This document shows, one piece after another, positions 59,257 to 64,000 of a stretch of 64,000 nt of DNA. Positions within the stretch are counted from its first letter, which is position 1; every line of letters begins with the position of its first letter. A program made the translations under genes and the position numbers. The notes beneath the pieces are model-generated. The model did no database searches. It saw only the letters and a program-made list of their open reading frames with translations, and was not told the origin of the DNA. The DNA comes from an uncultured Pseudomonas sp. (GTDB lineage: Bacteria > Pseudomonadota > Gammaproteobacteria > Pseudomonadales > Pseudomonadaceae), in assembly GCF_946886105.1 (NCBI RefSeq), contig NZ_CAMPHV010000015.1:1-64000 (forward strand), read 5' to 3'.

Positions 59257-60392
59257 AGCTTCTCCGCCGCCTGGCGCAGCGTCTCCTCGCGCTTGGCGAA
59301 ACAGAAACGCACCAGACGCAGGTCCTTCGGCGCCTGCTCATAGAACACCGACACCGGGATAGCCGCCACGCCGTGTTCGCGGGTCAGCCATTCGGCCATG
59401 GCCACATCATCCAGATCATCGCGGATCGCCGCATAGTCGACCAACTGGAAGTAAGTACCGGCCGCGCGAACGAACTCGAAGCGCGAGTCGATCAGCAGGT
59501 CGCAGAACAGGTCACGCTTGGCCTGGTAGAACGCCGGCAGTTCATCGACATGCTCGGGATGCTCGGCCATGAAATCGGCCAGCGCCCACTGCAACGGGGT
59601 GACGCCGCAGAAGCTGACGTATTGGTGCACCTTGCGCAGCTCGGCGCTCAAGGCCGGCGGCGCCACCACATAGCCGGTCTTCCAGCCAGTGACGTGATAG
59701 GTCTTGCCGAACGAGCTGACCACGAAGGCGCGCTGATATAGCTCGTCATGGGCGAGCACGCTGGCGTGCATGCGGCCATCGAACACCAGGTGCTCGTAGA
59801 CCTCGTCGCTGACCAGATAGATATCGCGGTCGCGGATCAGCGCAGCCAATTGGTCCAACTCCGCCCGCGAGATCAAGGCGCCGCTGGGGTTATGTGGGCT
59901 GTTAAGGATGATCAGCCGAGTCTTCGCGCTCAGCGCATCGCCCAGGCGCTGCCAGTCGATGGAAAAGCCCGGCAAGCTCAGCGGTACATGCACACAACGT
60001 CCGCCGGCCAGGGTCACCGAGGGTTCGTAACTGTCGTAGCTGGGATCGAAAACGATGACCTCGTCGCCCGGTTGGACCAGCGCCTGGATCGCACAGAAGA
60101 TCGCCTGAGTCGCGCCCGGTGTGATGGTGACTTCGCTGCCGGGGCTGATCGTGCGGCCATAGCAGCGGGCGATCTTCGCCGCGACCTGTTCGCGCAATGC
60201 CGGCAAGCCGGTCATGGGCGAGTACTGGTTATGCCCGGCCAGCACATGGCGCGCGACCGCCTCGCGCAACGCCTGCGGCCCATCGAAATCGGGAAAACCC
60301 TGGGACAGGTTCAGCGCCCCGGTTTCCACGGCCAATTGCGACATGCGGGTGAAGATGGTGGTGCCAACGTTGGGCAGTTTGCTGGTGATCAT
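59244..60392 (-). CDS. class I/II aminotransferase, methionine/KMTOB type (YbdL-like)
   Basis: A 382-residue PLP aminotransferase starting at MITSKLPNVGTTIFTRMSQLA; in-frame upstream sequence is non-homologous. It has LSQGFPDFDGP, PGATQAIFCAIQAL, NSPHNPSGAL, the DEVYEHLVFDG loop and the PLP lysine in SSFGKTYHVTGWKTGYVV. Length and motifs match YbdL/KAT-like enzymes that accept methionine or its keto acid KMTOB. Pairing with an omega-amidase by overlap supports a role in methionine salvage. Confidence 0.9.
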   Translation of the reverse strand: MITSKLPNVGTTIFTRMSQLAVETGALNLSQGFPDFDGPQALREAVARHVLAGHNQYSPMTGLPALREQVAAKIARCYGRTISPGSEVTITPGATQAIFCAIQALVQPGDEVIVFDPSYDSYEPSVTLAGGRCVHVPLSLPGFSIDWQRLGDALSAKTRLIILNSPHNPSGALISRAELDQLAALIRDRDIYLVSDEVYEHLVFDGRMHASVLAHDELYQRAFVVSSFGKTYHVTGWKTGYVVAPPALSAELRKVHQYVSFCGVTPLQWALADFMAEHPEHVDELPAFYQAKRDLFCDLLIDSRFEFVRAAGTYFQLVDYAAIRDDLDDVAMAEWLTREHGVAAIPVSVFYEQAPKDLRLVRFCFAKREETLRQAAEKLCAI

Positions 60393-60513
60393 GGCGTGCG
60401 GTATCCGTAGCCGAGCGCTGCACTTGAGCGCTATCGAGGCCGCAGGATAGCCGAACGCCCAGAAAGGCAAAAGGCACCCGAAGGTGCCCTTTTCAGCGAA
60501 TCGCGCACGCAAC

Positions 60514-61986
60514 TCAACGCTTGTCTTTGCGCTTCTTCTCGGCCTTTTTGTGGTGGCTCATCAAGCGGCGCTTCTTGTTCACTTGACGGTCGGTGAGGGT
60601 GTTTTTGTTACCCTCGTAGGGGTTTTCGCCGCCCTTGAACTCGATGCGGATCGGCGTACCGACCAGCTTCAACACGCGCCTGTAGGTGTTTTCCAGGTAG
60701 CGCACGTAGGACTTGGGCACCGCCTCGACCTGGTTGCCGTGGATCACGATCAACGGCGGGTTGGCGCCGCCCAGGTGGGCGTAACGCAGCTTGATCCGGC
60801 GGTTGTTGACCATGGGCGGCGCATGGTCGCCGACCGCGTCTTCGAGGATCTGGGTCAGGCGGTTGGTCGGCCAGCGGGTGATCGCCGACTTGAACGAGGC
60901 CTGCACCGATTTGTACAGGTTACCGACGCCGGTGCCGTGCAGAGCGGAGATGAAGTGAATATCGGCGAAGTCGACGAAGAACAGGCGGCGCTGCAATTCG
61001 GTCTTCACATAGTCGCGCTCGCTGGGCTCCATACCGTCCCACTTGTTCAGGGCGATGACCAGGGCGCGGCCGCTTTCCAGGACGAAGCCGAGCAGATTGA
61101 GGTCGTGGTCGACCACGCCTTCGCGGGCGTCCATGACGAACACCACGACGTTGGAATCCTGGATCGCCTGCAGGGTTTTCACCACCGAGAACTTTTCCAC
61201 CGCCTCGAAGATCTTGCCGCGCCGACGCACGCCGGCGGTGTCGATCAGGGTGTACTTCTCGTCGTCGCGTTCGAACGGAATGTAGATGCTGTCACGGGTG
61301 GTGCCGGCCTGGTCGTAGACGATCACCCGGTCTTCGCCGAGCATGCGATTGACCAGAGTCGACTTGCCGACGTTGGGCCGACCGATGATCGCCAGCTTGA
61401 TCCCGTCCTTTTCGCTCGGCCCGGGAATGCGCTTGGCTTCCTGGCCTTCCAGCACCTCCTCTTCTTCCTCGCCTTCTTGCGGCTCTGCCTCGTCCTTGGG
61501 GAAGGAACCCAACACCGCCTCGAGCATCTGGGTGATACCGCGACCGTGGGCGCCGGCAATCGCCAGGGACTCGCCCATGCCCATGCTGGCGAACTCGGCG
61601 CGGGCCAGGTCGGGGTCGAGGTTGTCGACCTTGTTGATCACCAGGAAGCTGCGCTTGTTGCGCCGGCGCAGGTGCTCGCCGATCATCTGATCGGAGGCCG
61701 ACAAGCCGGCGCGCGCATCCACCAGGAACAACACGGCATCGGCTTCTTCGATGGCCTGCAGCGACTGCTCGGCCATCTTCGCATCGATGCCCTCCTCGTC
61801 GCCGGAGATACCGCCGGTGTCGATGACGATATAGGTGCGGCCCTGCCACTTGGCCTCGCCGTATTGGCGATCTCGGGTCAGACCGGACAGGTCGCCGACA
61901 ATCGCGTCGCGGCTTTTGGTCAAGCGGTTGAACAGCGTGGACTTGCCCACGTTCGGGCGGCCCACCAGGGCAATTACGGGAACCAT
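60514..61986 (-). CDS. der: ribosome biogenesis GTPase Der (EngA)
   Basis: An essential double-GTPase for 50S assembly. The ATG at 61986 gives 490 residues. G1 domain: [14 protein letters not shown] ... DTGGIS ... NKVDN; G2 domain: [15 protein letters not shown] ... DTAGVRRRG ... NKWDGM. A C-terminal KH-like domain has a basic tail ([20 protein letters not shown]). An acidic linker of about residues 160-180 (rich in E) separates the two G domains. It is in the yfgM-bamB-der operon order. Confidence 0.98.
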   Translation of the reverse strand: MVPVIALVGRPNVGKSTLFNRLTKSRDAIVGDLSGLTRDRQYGEAKWQGRTYIVIDTGGISGDEEGIDAKMAEQSLQAIEEADAVLFLVDARAGLSASDQMIGEHLRRRNKRSFLVINKVDNLDPDLARAEFASMGMGESLAIAGAHGRGITQMLEAVLGSFPKDEAEPQEGEEEEEVLEGQEAKRIPGPSEKDGIKLAIIGRPNVGKSTLVNRMLGEDRVIVYDQAGTTRDSIYIPFERDDEKYTLIDTAGVRRRGKIFEAVEKFSVVKTLQAIQDSNVVVFVMDAREGVVDHDLNLLGFVLESGRALVIALNKWDGMEPSERDYVKTELQRRLFFVDFADIHFISALHGTGVGNLYKSVQASFKSAITRWPTNRLTQILEDAVGDHAPPMVNNRRIKLRYAHLGGANPPLIVIHGNQVEAVPKSYVRYLENTYRRVLKLVGTPIRIEFKGGENPYEGNKNTLTDRQVNKKRRLMSHHKKAEKKRKDKR

Positions 61987-62112
61987 TAGGCTCTCCACTT
62001 CGTTATTTCAGAAAATACAAAAGCCGCTGCATGGGCAGCGGCCGGAAATCAATACTGACCATGCTGCACAGCCGTGAATGCTGTGCAGCATAGCCAAGGT
62101 ATTAGCGGGTCA

Positions 62113-63252
62113 TTACTTGATGGTCATGGCCACCAGGTTACCGCCATTACCGAAGGCATACAGCCAATCGCCAACCACCAGCGGGCGGGCACGCAGGCCG
62201 TCGCTGTCGATACGCTCGCGACCGACGAAACGACCATCCACCTGACTGATCAGGTGCAGATAGCCTTCCAGATCGCCAAAGGCTACATAGCTGGAAAATA
62301 CTTCCGGTGCCGACAATTGACGACGGGCCAGCGCATCGTTGCTCCACAACGCTGACGCAGAACGCTCATCGATGCCTTCGACGGTGCCACTGGCCAGGCT
62401 GACGTAAACGCTGCCGTAACCCTGGGCGAGGCCTACCGAGCTGGAGGCTTCGCGTTGCCAGAGGATACGCCCGCTTTCCAGATCCAATGCGGCGAGGCGG
62501 CCCTGGTAACTGACTGCGTACAGCGTGCCGCCGGACAGCAGCAGGCCGCCGTCGATGTCCACCACGCGCTCCAACTCGGAGCGCCCTTGCGGGATCGCCA
62601 CACGCTGTTCCCAAACCGGGATACCGCGCTGAGCATCGAGGGCGATGACCTTGCCGCTGGACAAGCCGGCAACGGCCAGACGGTTGGTCAGCACCGGGCT
62701 GCCGGTACCGCGCAACGTGAGCACCGCCGGGGTGTTGTCGAACAACCAACGCTGGTCACCGGTATCGGCGTCCAACGCGATCAGGCGGTCATCCTGGGTT
62801 TGCACCAGAACGATATCGCCGTTGATCGCCGGCGCCGCAAGCACTTCGCTGGGCACCCGGGCACGCCACTTTTCTTCGCCGGAAACCGCATCCAGGGCGA
62901 TGATTTCGCCTTTCAGGGTGCCGACGACGACCAGGCCGTAACCGGCGCCGACCGCACCGGAAACCGGCAATTCCAGATCGGTCTTCCAGATCACCTTACC
63001 GCTCATGCGGTCGAGCGCCATGACCAGGCCTTCGACATCGGCAGCGAAAATGCTGTCGCCATCGATGGCCGGCACCAACATATTGAAGGTTTCGCCCTGG
63101 CCCTGACCGATCGAACGGCTCCATTCTTTTTTCAGCTGCACTTCTTTCTCGAACTTCGGCAGCTCTGCCGGCGGCAGTTCCTTCTTGCTATTGCTGCTGC
63201 AACCCGCAGCCATAACGGCCAGGGCCAGCAGTGCGGCAGTTTTCCAACGCAT
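62113..63252 (-). CDS. bamB: outer-membrane assembly lipoprotein BamB
   Basis: A beta-propeller lipoprotein of the BAM complex. The start MRWKTAALLALAVMAAGCSSNSKK carries a lipobox (MAAGC); an ATG four codons earlier is possible. Repeated PQQ-like blades are seen (VIWKTDLELPVSGAVGAGYGLVVVGT; GEIIALDAVSGEEKW; RLIALDADTGDQRW; YAVSYQGRLAALDLESGRILW). It overlaps or abuts yfgM upstream and is followed by der. Confidence 0.96.
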   Translation of the reverse strand: MRWKTAALLALAVMAAGCSSNSKKELPPAELPKFEKEVQLKKEWSRSIGQGQGETFNMLVPAIDGDSIFAADVEGLVMALDRMSGKVIWKTDLELPVSGAVGAGYGLVVVGTLKGEIIALDAVSGEEKWRARVPSEVLAAPAINGDIVLVQTQDDRLIALDADTGDQRWLFDNTPAVLTLRGTGSPVLTNRLAVAGLSSGKVIALDAQRGIPVWEQRVAIPQGRSELERVVDIDGGLLLSGGTLYAVSYQGRLAALDLESGRILWQREASSSVGLAQGYGSVYVSLASGTVEGIDERSASALWSNDALARRQLSAPEVFSSYVAFGDLEGYLHLISQVDGRFVGRERIDSDGLRARPLVVGDWLYAFGNGGNLVAMTIK

Positions 63253-63256
63253 CACG

Positions 63257-63901
63257 TCATGCATCCCCTTTCGCCAGATCGTCGAGCTTCAATTGCAGGC
63301 CACCGACAGCGGCCTCTTCGGACAACGCAGCTTTGGCCTTGAGGTAGGCGGCGTGCGCATCGTCGTCGCGACCCAGCTTGACCAGCAGATCGCCTTTCAA
63401 TTCTTCGCGGCTGGCCTGATAGGCCGGCACGGCGTCGCCTTCGAGCAGTTGCAGGGCTTCCTGTGCCTTGTCCTGGGCAGCCAATACCCGCGCCAGGCGC
63501 TGACGCGCCAGCTCGGCCAAAGTGTCATCGGCTGGCTTGTCGACAATCGCCTGCAATTCGGCGGAGGCATCGTCCAGCTTGCCGGACTCGACCGCGACCT
63601 TGGCAACGAAAAGGCTGCCGTACTGCGCGTAATGAGTGCCGGCGTAATCGCTCTTGAGCTTGCTCGATAACTCGACGACCTTGGCCATATCGGGCTGCCC
63701 ATTCGGGTTCAAGGCGGTTTCCAGCAATTGCTGGTAAACCATGGATGCGCCCTGGGCCTGATTGGCCTGGTACTTCTGCCAACCCTGCCAGCCAAATACC
63801 GCCACCAAGGCCAACGCCACACCGGTGAGCAATGGCTTGCCATTGCGCTGCCACCAGTCCTTGATTACCGCAAGCTCTTCATCATCGGTACGCGAAACCA
63901 C
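63257..63901 (-). CDS. yfgM: YfgM (ancillary SecYEG translocon/BAM-linked TPR protein)
   Basis: A 214-residue protein beginning with GTG at 63901 (VVSRTDDEELAVIKDWWQRNG), with AGGAG nine bases upstream. One transmembrane helix (PLLTGVALALVAVFGWQGW, residues about 24-42) is followed by periplasmic TPR-like helices to LDDLAKGDA. E. coli YfgM interacts with PpiD and SecYEG and tunes RcsB stress signalling. It lies between hisS and bamB, the conserved order. Confidence 0.94.
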   Translation of the reverse strand: MVSRTDDEELAVIKDWWQRNGKPLLTGVALALVAVFGWQGWQKYQANQAQGASMVYQQLLETALNPNGQPDMAKVVELSSKLKSDYAGTHYAQYGSLFVAKVAVESGKLDDASAELQAIVDKPADDTLAELARQRLARVLAAQDKAQEALQLLEGDAVPAYQASREELKGDLLVKLGRDDDAHAAYLKAKAALSEEAAVGGLQLKLDDLAKGDA

Positions 63902-63935
63902 CCCAATACTCCTTTTCGCTAAATAGCTAAATCGC

Positions 63936-64000
63936 TTAAGCCTGCACCGCGCAGGTCGCCAAATGGTCGGCCAATGCCGACCAGGCAATACTTTGTTGTT
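63936..64000 (-). CDS. hisS: histidyl-tRNA synthetase, C-terminal end (partial)
   Basis: The last 20 codons of a minus-strand gene entering from the right edge: QQSIAWSALADHLATCAVQA-stop (TAA at 63938-63936). The sequence and the position directly before yfgM-bamB-der fit the HisS C-terminus (anticodon-binding domain end). The rest lies outside the window. Confidence 0.75.
   Translation of the reverse strand, partial: QQSIAWSALADHLATCAVQA

Overview
This 64 kb window is chromosomal DNA of a Pseudomonas-type gammaproteobacterium, probably from the aeruginosa/alcaligenes/mendocina side of the genus. The evidence is high GC content, Pseudomonas-style extragenic palindromes, and a gene order (recJ ... 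thrC-hom-dsbC-xerD ... rplS-trmD-rimM-rpsP-ffh ... purL-mltF-tadA ... guaAB-xseA-leuA-der-bamB-yfgM-hisS) that, from memory, matches the P. aeruginosa PAO1 recJ-to-hisS segment. No tRNA, rRNA, CRISPR array, insertion sequence or prophage was seen.

Layout. 0.15-2.7 kb: recJ and yaeQ. 2.8-16.3 kb: a leftward run of eight genes. It begins with a YjfI protein, a PspA/IM30 protein, a YqiJ membrane OB-fold protein and a YqiK flotillin, continues with a 1750-residue DUF3686-type AAA+ 'DNA repair ATPase', and ends with a rhomboid protease, a PLD nuclease and an SF1 helicase. This is the strongest candidate for an incompletely described multi-component membrane-stress or conflict system. 16.6-19.1 kb: a CoA-transferase gene broken by an in-frame stop, a periplasmic amino-acid-binding-like protein, and a small membrane-anchored L7/L12-CTD-like protein. 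19.2-24 kb: thrC-hom, dsbC and xerD, with a divergent Na+/H+ antiporter. 26-31.7 kb: the rplS operon, ffh, ypjD and a CNNM/CorC protein. 31.7-36.7 kb: SGNH hydrolase, purT, DUF1289, gamma-carbonic anhydrase, two Nudix hydrolases, an L,D-transpeptidase and a NIF3-like protein. 37-48.8 kb: purL, mltF, tadA, a Tat-exported multicopper oxidase, guaA, guaB and a zinc-ribbon protein. 48.9-52.7 kb: xseA, an M23 peptidase, and a YbdG-like MscS channel followed by a duplicated tail of the M23 gene.

52.7-54.4 kb holds the most striking gene: an orphan flagellin whose variable region is replaced by a zinc metallopeptidase domain (HEMAH), i.e. a flagellinolysin, with its own sigma-28-like promoter. It is followed by a putative leucine leader peptide/attenuator and leuA (54.6-56.4 kb), a secreted GEVED/five-repeat protein of less GC-rich character, an omega-amidase plus KMTOB-type aminotransferase pair, der, bamB, yfgM and the 3' end of hisS.

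The intergenic DNA carries four diverged copies of a roughly 140-200 bp imperfect palindrome with a shared TGTAAATGAGCA-like core. Three of them end at or on the stop codon of the adjacent gene. There are also several shorter REP-like inverted repeats.
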